A stretch of 64,000 nucleotides of DNA from Monosiga brevicollis MX1 (lineage: Eukaryota > Opisthokonta > Choanoflagellata > Craspedida > Salpingoecidae): the NCBI RefSeq assembly GCF_000002865.3, contig NW_001865040.1, positions 1,288,761 through 1,352,760 of the forward strand. The letters are read 5' to 3'. Positions 11,390 through 24,331 of this stretch are shown one piece after another. The notes under the pieces are model-generated. The model did not search any database, had not been told where the DNA came from, and saw only the letters and a list, made by a program, of their open reading frames with translations. Numbering within the stretch: position 1 is the stretch's first letter; each line of letters opens with the position of its first letter. The position numbers and the translations under genes are program-made.

Positions 11390-13005
11390 TTAGATGAGGT
11401 CAGCAATGTTCATGGGCATCTCCTCGATGCTAGTCGAGTAGAAGGACTCAATGTCGCGCATGACGCGCTGGTCGTCGGCGGTGACAAAGTTGATGGCAAC
11501 ACCCTTACGACCGAAACGACCGCCACGGCCAATACGGTGAATGTACTGCTCACGGCGGGTGGGCAGGTCAAAGTTGATGACCAGGGAAACCTGGTGCACA
11601 TCAATACCACGGGCCAACAGATCGGTGGTGATCAGGACGCGAGAGCTGCCCGAGCGGAACTCGCGCATGATGACGTCACGCTCAGCCTGCTCCATCTCGC
11701 CGTGAATGGCAGAGACGGTGAAGTCACGGTCACGCATGGCGGTGGTGAGCCACTCGACTTTGCGGCGAGTGTTGCAGAAGATGCACGCCTGGGTGATGGT
11801 CAGCGTCTCGTAGAGATCGCAGAGGGTGTCAAGCTTCCAGTCCTCACGCTCAACGTTGACGTAGAACTGCTTGATACCATCAAGGGTGACCTGCTCCTTC
11901 TTGACAAGGATGCGGATGGGGTCGCGCATGAACTTCTCGGTCACCTCCAGGACCTCCTGGGGCATGGTAGCCGAGAGAAGGACGGCCTGGATGTCAGAGG
12001 GAAGAAGACGGAAGATGTCGTAGATCTGGTCCTTGAAACCGAGAGAAAGCATCTCATCAGCCTCATCCAGAACGAACATCTTGATCGTGTCGGGGTTGAG
12101 CGCACGACGGGAGATGAGGTCCGAAACACGACCGGGGGTACCGACGATGGCATGAACGCCAGTCTCGAGACGGCGCATGTCCTCGGCAACCGAGGTACCA
12201 CCGATGCAAGCCATGACCTCAGCGCCCATGTACTCGCCAAGGGCCATCATGACCATGTGGCTCTGGTTGGCCAACTCACGAGTGGGGGCCAGGATGAGGG
12301 CCTGGCACTCACGCTTGGTGGTGTCAATGTTTTGCAGCACCGAGATGGAGAAAGGAAGCTCTCGGCGATCTTGTCCCAGTTGGACTCGATAACGCCATCG
12401 GGCTTCATACCAGCGGGTCCATCGTCACTATCCCAACAACAAACACCACATCATGCTGTGAGATGTGCGGAATGTGTGCAGCGCATACAGCGAGCATGCG
12501 ATCTTTGACAACGTGCTTCTCATCGGGGAAAAAAAACGCAATGCCAGCCCTCGCTCTCAAGAGAAAAAAAAAACGTCAAAAAGCAATTCCACCAGATCCG
12601 TATGCGCCCTCACTCGGCCTGGGTCTGCCCTCTCCTGAATCGCCCAAGCTTTTGCATGCCAGATCAAACAAAACAGAACGCCTCCGTCCGCCAAACATGG
12701 CCAACATGGTGCAGCCAGCTAGCCAGCCGGAAGCCTTGTTCTGTGCGCGCTCGTCTCGTCTCGGGTCGCGACCCCTTGAGCGCTGCAGCATTCGATACCG
12801 ATATGCGGGCGCGATGCGCGAGGGGGTCTTTGACCAACTTAAGCGACGAGACGAGGCCACGATGCCCCAAAAGCCCAAAGCCCATCCCTGACACGGCCTC
12901 GTGCTCAGGCGGACGAAGGAAGAGCGCCGCACAAGCGCCGAAGAACGGTAACGCAAGAATGAACCCCCCAAAGAAAAAGGGCAGCTGGTCGACTTACGCT
13001 GACAT
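11390..13005 (-). CDS. EIF4A: eIF4A DEAD-box RNA helicase, N-terminal domain interrupted
   Basis: Translation initiation factor 4A, the ATP-dependent RNA helicase of eIF4F. Exon 1 is 8 bases (12998-13005, ATGTCAGC). A 570-base intron joins it to exon 2 at 12427, giving [20 protein letters not shown] and then DKIAESF. From 12349 leftward the conserved frame resumes at [10 protein letters not shown] and includes [18 protein letters not shown] (in VLDEADEM), SAT, ARGID and [13 protein letters not shown], ending in the typical NIADLI. About 53 residues normally found between SF and FSISVLQ are absent: the Q motif and Walker A (AQSGTGKT). The two flanks are also in different frames. The cause is a real lesion or an assembly collapse. 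The downstream coding sequence has no other defects. Confidence 0.85.
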
Positions 13006-13743
13006 ATTGGGGGTGAGGGAAGGGTTTTGATCCGGTGATGAAAAGGAGATCAGAAGGGTTGCACGAGGCAAAAAACGGGAAAAGGGCAGCGGGGGAAGGA
13101 GCTTGAAATGACACGAGGGCCAGAAAGAGAAAAGTGGATGGTGGTGTGGCGTGCCCCTCTTGATCGAGCCACCTCTGATCCACACTTGACATGCATGCCT
13201 AAAGGTTGTCAGGCTTCTAAAAGCTATACACCTGCATGCACAGCTTCAGCGGCTTTGCTGGTGTTGCGTTGCACGCGTCGTCGCTGACTTTCTCTCTCTC
13301 TCTCTCGTAAAGGGGAACACGCGGGCATGGCCTCGTGGGTCGGTGGAACGGCTACTTGGCGTCTACGCTATCATTTTAGTCATAAAAATATACGCAATTT
13401 CATTCAGTCCATATGTCAGATTTTATCCGGCCCAAGGTGAGCAAGCAAAAAGCATCGGCAGCAGCAGCAGAAGACAAAGGGGGCTATCTTTGGAGACTCC
13501 CCCCTTGCATAACAAGTGGACTGTTGAGTCAAATTCTTTGTGTTTTTTTTTGTCTCCCATTACATTTGGTTAAAAAAAAAAAAAAAAAGGATGGTCGACT
13601 GAATCAGATTCGGGTTTGCCAAGACTGCTCGGCAGTAGCATGGCGGGGAACGAAAGACGGTTGCATATGAGATGACAAGGCTGATCGGGTTGAACCTTGG
13701 CAGGCTCCAAGGAGAAAAGGGGATAAACGAGCCAGCACGGAGG
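13006..13743. other. Intergenic, no gene seen
   Basis: Lies between the eIF4A start and the arginyl-tRNA synthetase stop. It has a CT repeat near 13290-13308 and an A run near 13572-13588. eIF4A promoter elements must lie at its left end, but none was recognised. Confidence 0.45.
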
Positions 13744-15653
13744 CTAAACTCGGTAGAGGGGGACCAAGCCAAGCAGCGAGAGACCGTGAGCAAGCGCGCA
13801 GCGCGCAGCAGCGTAAACAGCGAGGCGGGCTTGAGCCACGGGTGCGGGCTGCCCCTGTACGTAATGGGCAGCATGGGCAGCGTTGGCAGCTCGAGCGATG
13901 CGTAGGACCTGCTGAAGAAGGATGGAGGGATCCAAGTCCTCAGCAGCCTTGACGACCGTTGGCTCAAGCTTGCTGACCTCAAAGGCGAGCGCGTGCATTT
14001 CGTCGTCAATCACGTGCGTGAGCTGCAGATCGGCGACCGAGATGGCGCCAGTATCGAGCCCACTTTGACGCTCCAATGAGGCCAGGCGCGCGTGGGTGTA
14101 CTGCAACAAAGTACCCGTGTCGCCGGTCGTGGAGAGCATGCGCTGCCAGTGAAACTCGTAGTCCTTGTGACGACGCGCCCGCAGGTCCTGCACCACGATG
14201 GCGGACAGTGCCAGCATTTGGGTCGTGCCAGCTTGATCATCCAGTTCACGTAATTTTTGGGGATTCAGGCTCAAGACCTGGCTCATGTGAAACTCAGTCT
14301 CTCGCAGTAGATCGTCCAGAAAGACGACCGTGCCCTGCCGCGTGCTCATGCCCTTGATCAAGCCAAAGCCCACGTGTTGTAACCCAGTGGCCACCTCCGA
14401 CCGGCCCATGGCAGCGAGTAGCGCCTGCAGTTGCTTGAAATGCACGTCCTGGGCTCCGCCGGCCACGTAAATGGTTCGATCAGGGCCCTCGGGTCGCGCC
14501 GCACGCTCGAGTGCAGCGGCTAAATCCCGCAATAAATAGGTACTGGAGCCATCGGCCTTTTGCAAGACACAGGTGGGGAGGTCGGCAAAGTCCGCGACCC
14601 ACGCACCATGGTCCACGCGCGCCCCGGGCAGGGCTGATAGGCGGTCACCAAGCGAGCGCGCCCCGGGCACGTAGTTGGATTCGCCCTCATAAGCATCAAA
14701 GCGAACATGTAAAGCACGATAAATGTGCTCGTAGGCGTCGATGCTGTCAGAGCGCAGTGCTCGCCATCGATTCAGCAAAGGGTGCTGCGCGTCACCGGCA
14801 ACCAGGGCTTGTTCCAGCTCGCGATGCAGATCCCGAGCCCGCTGCAGGATGGTTGGGTCGGCCTCAGCGGCCTTGTTGGCAGCCACGTATGCACGGAAGA
14901 GGTCATGTAGGCCGGGTGGAGCGTTGGAACCAGCACTGGAACCAGCGCTGGTGGTGCCATCACTGGCCAGCAAGTCTTGGCCGATCATGACAAGGGCGAG
15001 CTGGCGGCCCCAGTCGCCGAGATAGTTGATGGCCGTCACGCGTTCCCCAGTGGCCTCGAGGATGTTGCGAAGGGCGTTACCGATGATGGTGCTGCGCAGG
15101 TGCCCCACATGAAAGGGTTTTGCAATGTTGGGGGAGCTAAACTCGAGCAACGTGTGGCGGGCCGAGTTGGCAACATCTGGGGTGGTGCACCGGTACTGCG
15201 GCAGCAAAGGCGTGGTGCCCTCGGTTGGCAGAGGCACATGATGGGGAGTGGCAGCCTCGAGCGCCCATCGAGCAAGCTGCGTCCGATCAACATGTACGTT
15301 GACGACGGGGCCGCGGACCTGGGTGTCAGCCCAGTCCAAATTGAGATTTTGGTGGATGCGCTGCGCCAAAGCAGCGGCCTCGGTGGCAGCTGTGCCGCCA
15401 GCTTGGAGCACGAGCGGCACCTTGATGGCCACATGACCTGGTGGGGGAGCCCAATATGGTTGGCGAGCGTCAGGCTCGCGGCGGGATGGCGAGGAGCGAG
15501 GCAGCAGGGAAAGCAGGCCCAAAGAGCTGAGGCGGCAGGCGCACCTTTGCGGTAGTCTTGATTGACATGAACACCGACGGCGCACGTTGACGCGGGAAGA
15601 TCAAGCAGCGGTGCCAAGGCCTGGGCCAGCCGATTCCGAATGAGATGAGCCAT
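13744..15653 (-). CDS. RARS: Arginyl-tRNA synthetase
   Basis: Class I aminoacyl-tRNA synthetase that charges tRNA-Arg. Two exons: the first begins MAHLIRNRLAQALAPL and ends DYRK; the second enters at GHVAIKVPLVLQ after a CAG acceptor. Visible landmarks are SSPNIAKPFHVGHLRSTIIG (HVGH form of the HIGH motif), the insert-free catalytic core with YLGDWGRQLALV, VAGGAQDVHFKQL, and GMSTRQGTVVFLDDLL, which replaces KMSKS as in other ArgRS. The C-terminal DALR-type helical domain ends LAHGLSLLGLVPLYRV. It resembles the bacterial/organellar ArgRS branch, but no clear targeting peptide is present, so the compartment is undecided. The stop is TAG at 13744-13746. Confidence 0.88.
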
Positions 15654-16041
15654 CCCTGAACCACAGACCGGGCTGGGCCGGAGAAGAGAGTCCCACGATG
15701 GCCGTGCAACAATGCCGATAAAAAAAATCTTAACATCCGGATGTAAAGATGTTATCAACACCACCTTGAGTGTTCCTGACAGTGGACACAGGTCTTTCAT
15801 GCTCTTTTTCAAGTTGAGTGTTTTGGCCTTTCTCTTTTTGTGAGTGTGAGGTGATATGATGACCCGAATGCGAGATGCTTTTCATGTTCGTGCTTCCGTG
15901 TTGAGATGTGTGTTTGAGAAGGAGGGGACAAGATGGTTTAATTTCACTTCAGTTAAGGGTCAATTGAACAATAGACAAGGAAGCAAGGCAGAAATCAACC
16001 AGCCCGCATCAAGCCAGGAACAAGGCAGATGGAGAAGACGC
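15654..16041. other. ArgRS upstream region and tubulin 3' flank
   Basis: No gene was seen. The region holds a striking inverted repeat at 15727-15750, described separately, and the probable 3' untranslated region of alpha-tubulin. Confidence 0.45.
15727..15750. promoter_or_regulatory. 24-bp near-perfect palindrome upstream of ArgRS
   Basis: The two 12-base arms pair at 11 of 12 positions, with the perfect core ACATCCGGATGT at 15733-15744. It starts 74 bases upstream of the ArgRS ATG. Its half TTAACATCCGG occurs again at 63171-63181, upstream of CIAO3, also a minus-strand gene. A dimeric transcription-factor site is a plausible but untested reading. Confidence 0.35.
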
Positions 16042-18377
<2,336 letters not shown>

Positions 18378-19963
18378 ATGTCCTACCTGAACAAGAGCCA
18401 GCTGCAACTGGACCAATCCGTGAATGTGATCGACGCCTCGGGCTCGGTCAAGCATGTGGGCGTCATTGTCTTTCTCCACCTCGCGAGCGATCAGCCCTAT
18501 GTCGAGATTGAAGTACGACTGTGCAAATGCGCTGCTCTGCTGACCCTTTGACTCGCTGATCACCATTGCCCTGGCCCTTCTGTGGCTGCCACTGACGCCA
18601 TCTGCCCGCCCGCTACTACCTTCCTCCGACGCGTTTTGCAGGTTGTGCAAGAGGATGGCACAACGAAGCGCATCACAGTCGACTTGCGCACAAACCGCCT
18701 CCCCCCCCCCCGCTCCGGGCCCAAAGTCCTGTGCTCTTGGCTGTTCCAACGGCGTTACTTGACCTGACGCTATTGCCATCTTGTATGTCTGACCGCTCTC
18801 TGGCCTTGTGCCGCTGGCTTGCCACAGGTTTGCCTCAGCTCAACTAAGATACTTCACTTTTGAACTCTTCCGCTGTGTCGAGCAAGTTGGCCGCTACGTC
18901 CTCAATGACGCAGTATTCGTACGCACCCTTCGCCCCGCTCGACACTGACCATGACACATCGCTGAGAATGCTAATCTTTTCTGGGCCCTCCCGCCTCGAC
19001 ACCTACACTGTCCTGGGTTGCCTTAGTTGCTCGCAGCTGAACAATTCGTGCCGGGCGAGCCCAACGACAACTTGCGCCGCCTAACCTTGTATCTTCCTGA
19101 GGGCAGCTACTCTGGTCACTTTTCGGTATGTACCCACGGCCACGGCCTGTATATACACATGGCACCCACCAACAGTGCTTCGCGTGACCTCTCGTCTTTC
19201 ATTTTGTCTTGTTTTGTTGCTCCTTTTCTTTTTTTTCTTCTTCTTCCCCCTCCCTCTCCCCCCTCCCCCCCTTCTCTCTCTTTTCCTCCATGTATCTGCC
19301 TTGCCTGCCCTTGTCCTGCTTGCTGTTGCACCATGCTCCATTGACACGTCTCGGACTCTGTTAGGTGTGCATCCGGAGCGGTGCATTTTCCCATCACACG
19401 CATGTTCTGGAGGTCATCAACCCCGCTGCGCCTGCTTTACGCAATGGCCAGCTGGTGGACGCCCTACGGGAAGACGATGTTGCAGAGCAACGCCTCTTCG
19501 GGCTTGTGCAACCGGCTACTGAGGACCACTCGGCCTACGTGGATGTTGAGTGGTCCTTTCGTCTTGATCAAACTCAAGAAGTCTTGTTGCTGTTACGCAA
19601 CATCTGCGTGGCCGACTCGGCGCACAAAGTGTCCTTTGGCGAGGACGAGGATGTGCAGACCACCGTCTTTGGCGTCATCAACTGCGACCAGTTGGCCGTT
19701 GGTCGAGCCCGTGTTTATTTGCCAAGCCCACGAGGGGATCAAAATGTTCAGGTTTGTCCAGGCCAACACGCGCCCGTGAAGGTTGTGCGCGTTCAGCTGA
19801 CCATCCCTTCGCCGTCTTGGCACCCTTGGCACAGGATGACGACGTACAAGTCACCTTTTTCATTCATCAGAGAGGCGATCGGTCCCAAACTCGAGGTCCA
19901 ACTCGAGGTCCTGAGCTCGCCCACCCTGTGGGCATTGCAGTAGCAGACAAACACAGCTCGTAG
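18378..19963 (+). CDS. Unrecognised beta-rich protein
   Basis: I do not recognise this protein. The start is MSYLNKSQLQLDQSVNVID. Later exons read VVQEDGTTKRITVDLRTN, LRYFTFELFRCVEQVGRYVL, NLRRLTLYLPEGSYSGHFS, then a longer exon from about 19364 to 19752 (VCIRSGAFSHHTHVLEVINP through RARVYLPSPRGDQNVQ). A last exon begins DDDVQVTFFIHQ and ends at TAG 19961-19963. Alternating hydrophobic residues suggest beta strands. No signal peptide or membrane segment is seen. Exon 3 (near 18642-18720) has an uncertain end beside a C run. An AATAAA at about 20090 may be its poly(A) signal. Confidence 0.55.
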
Positions 19964-20307
19964 TTTATTGCCGCTCAACCATCTTTACGAGCCAAGAAGA
20001 TACAGGCCGCCCCCCCCCCCGCCCCTCATCCCGCCAATTTATTTGCTGTCATGGATTATTTGCTGTTATGGAGTCAAATAACGTTCCATGAATAAATTCT
20101 TACATTTTGGAACCCGTTACACACTAAACTTTCTCGCTTCACTCTGTCACATCGAGAAGACGCTGCACGACCAGGGGGACATAAGCGACGCGGAGATCTA
20201 TTGCAGCGGCGGCGGCGGCGGTGGTGTCATCATTGTGGTGGTGGGCTTGCGACGGTTCGACCTCGCATCACCCTCTGCTGGGTGGGGGCGGGGATAAAAC
20301 AGTACCA
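19964..20307. other. Short intergenic region with possible poly(A) signal
   Basis: Separates two tandem plus-strand genes. Contains AATAAA at about 20090 and a GGC repeat near 20205-20222 just before the STIL-like gene. Confidence 0.4.
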
Positions 20308-22994
20308 ATGGCGGAACAAGGGTCGCGGCACCAGAGCATTGTGGCTCGGTCTGGCTCGGACCAAGCAGACGATGGCTTTCCATTAACACGATCCAACCTC
20401 TGGAATGCAGCACCAAATGGGACGCCACAAACAGTTGCCTGGCCAGCCTTTGATGTTGCCCTGCAGCACACCGCAGCGCAGCTGCTGACCACTTCGTCTC
20501 AGTTGCACCAACACCTGGCCGCGCTCGCAGGTCATTGGACGACCAGCCCACCATCCAAGCCAGACTCATCCCCGGCCCTCACCCTCCTGCTGTCCGAAGT
20601 CCAATTTGACTCCTCGCCCAACGTGAGCCACACAAGCCTGGCCAGCCACGCCAGCCTGGCCAGCGGTGGTGATGACCAGCTCGCCGCCACGATCGAATTG
20701 CTGTCAGCCGAGCCCGCGACGGCGGTCCTGACCAGCCAAGACCAGCTACTCATCACTGGCCACCTGTCGCGCATCTCAAGCTCGTCCAATCAAGCCGTCC
20801 TGCACCTGCAAATCAGTGCCCGTGCGCTTGGCCTCCAGGTAAGTTTATCCCATTTGAGCACCCACCTTGCCAAAATTGAATTGCTCAACCTTGACTCGCT
20901 GCGTACCAGGCCATACCCCTACAACCCGTGCCGCACGTCAACAGCGCGCTCTGGCGCCACCTAACCTCCACCTCCCCGCCCGAGGTAACCCCATACGCTC
21001 CTGCTACCGCTTCATGGTATTGCACAGAGACCCGATCCCGGGCCTGCACTGGAGCTGATCAGATCGCTCCCTCCTTCTGCTCCTTCTGCACTCCCGTTAT
21101 CCGCTCGCAGACGCATGGTTGCCACAGCGGCTATCTCACCATGGACGGACACCGCCGAGCTCGGCTTGTGCTGAACGATGATCCACGTGCGACCACTTTA
21201 CCGCTCGTCGGGATGTACGTCCTACAGCCAGCTCGTCATTGCCTGAAGGAAGAATTGTCTCCACCTCACCCTTGCTTCTGCTTCCTGACAGCTGGTGTTT
21301 CTGCCCCGTTGCCTTGGCCTCACTTTGGTGGCGCCAGCAAGCTTTGAACTACTGGCTCGACGCGCGTCTGAAGGACCGCGTGTTCCGGGACAAGACCTGC
21401 TGCCTGCTTGCTGCCTTTGGGCCCGGCCAAACGTGCGTTGCACCCTCTTACTCCCGCTGGCACAAAGAGCAACGCTGGGGAAATTTCAAATGCGTAAATA
21501 CCATCTCGACTGCGACTCACCTGAACTCCCTCTTTAGCCAACCAACATGGTTTGAGCTGTGCTTCAGCGATGTGGAGCCAGCCGTGGTCAAGCGCTCTGC
21601 CACCTTCTCACTGCCCCCACCTGCCTTGCCCATCTCCCCAGCACCAACCGCGGTGAGAATGCACATTCGTTGGCTCCTGGCGCCTTCACAAGATTCTTCC
21701 GGGGCTCGCCCTCACTTGACACTGACACGCTCATCATTGCCATCCTTGGCGACAATCGTAGCCGCTGGTGACACGCATTGCCTTGCCTGAGCATGACGAC
21801 CAAGCGCTAGGCCAGCGCGAGCTCTCCTACATAACCACGCACGCATCGTCCCCTGCACGCCCAAACCGCAAGACGGCTGATCTCAGCGCGCGCTCGCCGG
21901 GCCCGACGCATAGTCCACGCCTGAGCCCCATTCCTACTGCAGGTCCCAGTGAACCGGATAGCCCCGCCATCAGCCTCGTGAGTAGTCCAGAGCCAGAGCC
22001 AGCACCCTCTCCGAGGCATGCAATCGACAGCTCGCGCATCCTCCATAGCCTGCCCGAATCGTGGCGTGAAGCACGGCCCTTTACGGCCTCACCCAGCTCG
22101 CACCGTCCGCCCCTTACGGATGCGGGCACAACACCCTCTGCCATTGACATGGCACCGATGAGTACCAGAGCCACGAGTACCGGGAACGATGTTGACACTG
22201 AGGAAGAAGCACGACCACGCCAGACATCTCCGGTCAAGGCCGCCCCTGCAGCGTGGCATGCCGAGCCCACCCCACACACCAGCGACTGTCTGGACCTCAC
22301 TTTTGATAGTGTGGACGAAGGACCCGGCTTATCCACCACGAGTGGCCCTGCGGCACCCATGCACTCGAGCGAGACCAAAACAGCCACGCTTTCGCCCGTC
22401 TCTGCCAGCCTGGCCCCTCGATGTGCCAGCGCCAGCTCGAACCCTGTCTCGTCACCATCAAAATCGCAGCTACAGACTCGTCGACGTCAAGCACCGGGTC
22501 TAACAGATGTGACCAATCGTGCCTGCCCAGATGCACAGCTATCTGCTGCACTCCCACAACTGCATGTATGTTCCACAGCACGCGCGCGATTTGGCAGTTG
22601 CCTCGAGTGTGGCGTGTGTTGCTCATGCTTTCAGCCGCCCCTGTATTGGGCTTTACAGGCACGCCTCAAACAAGTCTTGGATGCAGTGGCCTTGCCTAAG
22701 CCGCCCATTCAAGACGCAGCACCAGCACAACGGTTGCAACGGCGCCCCAAAGCTGCCTTGCGCACGGAGATACAGCCTCCTGTATACATGCAAGTGCCCG
22801 CTGTACCGCTGAGTCCCTACATGCACGTTTCGCCGATTGAAACAAAGTCTTGGCTTGGGAGCACATCAGCCCCCAGCGGTGCGAGGTCAAGCCAGAGCCC
22901 CGGCACTTTGCCCGTGGCAGCCAAGAACGGGCGTAAGCTGCTGGACACGGTGTTTCTTCGCAGTCAACCCGCGCTGGGATCCGACGAAGGGTAG
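20308..22994 (+). CDS. STIL: STIL/Ana2/SAS-5 centriole duplication factor
   Basis: Homologue of STIL, the scaffold that links PLK4 and SAS-6 at the start of centriole assembly. The N-terminal half splices to GYLTMDGHRRARLVLNDDP, then TTLPLVGM, then ALNYWLDARLKDRVFRDK and WFELCFSDVEP. These match in order the conserved STIL N-terminal domain (human GYLTMD..., LPLVGIW, ERVF and FYECFP blocks). A long Ser/Pro-rich segment follows. A short helical block, CPDAQLSAALPQLH joined across a splice to ARLKQVLDAVALP, occupies the place of the STIL coiled coil (human SPDAYRFLTEQD...). The C-terminal 100 residues contain YMQVPAVPLSPYMHVSP. The final exon ends TAG 22992-22994. Several intron boundaries are approximate. 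Confidence 0.75.
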
Positions 22995-23489
22995 GGCAAG
23001 CCATGGTCACTAATCGTATATCTGGATGTATTTATGAGCATGTTACTGATTAAAATTTAAAATGATTTATGCGTGCTGCGTTCGTGCCCCATACCGCCCA
23101 TTGCAAATCACAAGCTTGAAGTCACATCTGCTCTAATTCATTCAAAAAAAAAAGCAAAAAAAATTCGAAAGAGGCATCAGGAGGAAGAATGTGGGGCACA
23201 GAGTCAGTCTGCACGCCTATGGTCGCCTGCTTTTCCTCTTCTTCTTCTTCTTCTTCTTCTTCCTCTTCGTCGTCTTCTTCTTCTTCTTCTTCTTCTTCTT
23301 CTTCTTCTTCTGCTGCTGCTGCTGCTGCGTCTTCTTGTTGTTCTTCTCAGTCTCTCGCAGAAGTTGAACAACAGGGTGTGTCAACATGCGTGAGTATGCT
23401 CTGGCGCGCGGCGCCATTGAGTAGCCAAGACCTCGACGATGACAGGCATCACAAAAGCATGCAAGAGGGTGACGTGGCTGTCAGGATCT
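22995..23489. other. Intergenic, TTC-repeat rich
   Basis: Convergent 3' ends of the STIL-like gene and COX19. It is dominated by the TTC microsatellite and has no credible gene. Confidence 0.5.
23233..23345. repeat. TTC/TTG/CTG trinucleotide microsatellite
   Basis: Long run of TTC units interrupted by CTC, GTC and a short TGC block. It creates a poly-Ser frame on one strand and Lys-rich frames on the other, neither of which looks like a gene. Confidence 0.9.
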
Positions 23490-23903
23490 CATTGCTCTTG
23501 ATACCCCAGTTTGCGCCACTCCTCCTGTGCCATGAGACCCCTGCGCAAGGTGAGATGTCAATGGAGCCGCATGAGTCAAAAGAGAGAGTATAGATGCCAG
23601 CAGGCAAGTGAGCATCAACCCAAAGAGCGCACCGATCCATGCGGCAAGCCAGGTATGCCTTGGACTCGACCCGACACATACGACCGTTGCCGTTATGACT
23701 GCGCAAGCAGGTCATAAAGGCCTTCATGGCCTCCTTGCACTCCCCTGTCCCACCATTACCACCATCATCATATCGAGTGAGCCATGACGAAAACAAGACG
23801 GAAGGCGCTGGGGGTGGGACTAACCTTCATGATCCAATGGAAAGGACCCCTTATCTGGAGGCGAAGCCTGAAAGGATTTTGATCCTCCTGATGGCAGTCC
23901 CAT
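23490..23903 (-). CDS. COX19: COX19, twin CX9C cytochrome c oxidase assembly factor
   Basis: Small intermembrane-space protein for cytochrome c oxidase copper delivery, imported by the MIA40 disulphide relay. Three exons encode about 80 residues. The first begins MGLPSGGSKSF and includes PPDKGSFPLDHEG, the family's N-terminal signature. The second holds both CX9C motifs, CKEAMKAFMTC and CRVESKAYLAC. The third encodes GLMAQEEWRKLGYQEQ and ends at TGA 23490-23492. All four cysteines are intact. Because of its size and introns it is easily missed. It is head to head with the WDR89 gene, 428 bases away. Confidence 0.92.
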
Positions 23904-24331
23904 CGTTAGCGTGCTCGTTCAAACAAGCCCCCGTCGTTGGGCAAAGTCAATCACCTATTGAAACGAGCAAGTTTGTGAAACCTCAGCAAGCCTGGTAGCC
24001 ACACACTCACAACTTCCAAAACGGCACAACCCAAATGCAGAGGTGGCACACACCTTTTTTTTTTCTTTCTGTCTTTTCTTTTTTGCCTCGGGATCTACTT
24101 GTTGCACGGCGTGCTCGTTCCCGCTCGCGGTCACCGCCAACAGCTCAGAAGCCAAAAGAGCGTACACCAGGCCTCTCCCGTCTGTCACCGCAACTCGTTG
24201 GCCGTGATGACAGGAGATGCTGACAATTTAATTGTCATGCTTTTCATACCTATATGTGTGATCGATATCACACTTCCGTAGTTGCCACTTTTTTTTTTTT
24301 TTCTTTTTTTTCCTTTCCGTGTTCCATAGCC
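23904..24331. promoter_or_regulatory. Shared upstream region of COX19 and WDR89
   Basis: A 428-base spacer between divergent genes. It contains T-rich runs at 24055-24083 and 24289-24312; the latter lies just upstream of the WDR89 ATG. No coding exon was seen. Confidence 0.4.

Noticed and set aside
11345-12508. 387-residue open frame on the plus strand opposite eIF4A
   Set aside because: It is the reverse complement of a highly codon-biased eIF4A and has no family resemblance. Such shadows arise from strong third-position bias.
14511-14990. 159-residue plus-strand frame inside ArgRS
   Set aside because: Shadow of the ArgRS exon; no similarity or splice context.
23189-23593. Poly-Ser protein frame
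   Set aside because: Translation of the TTC microsatellite in the 3' flank of COX19.
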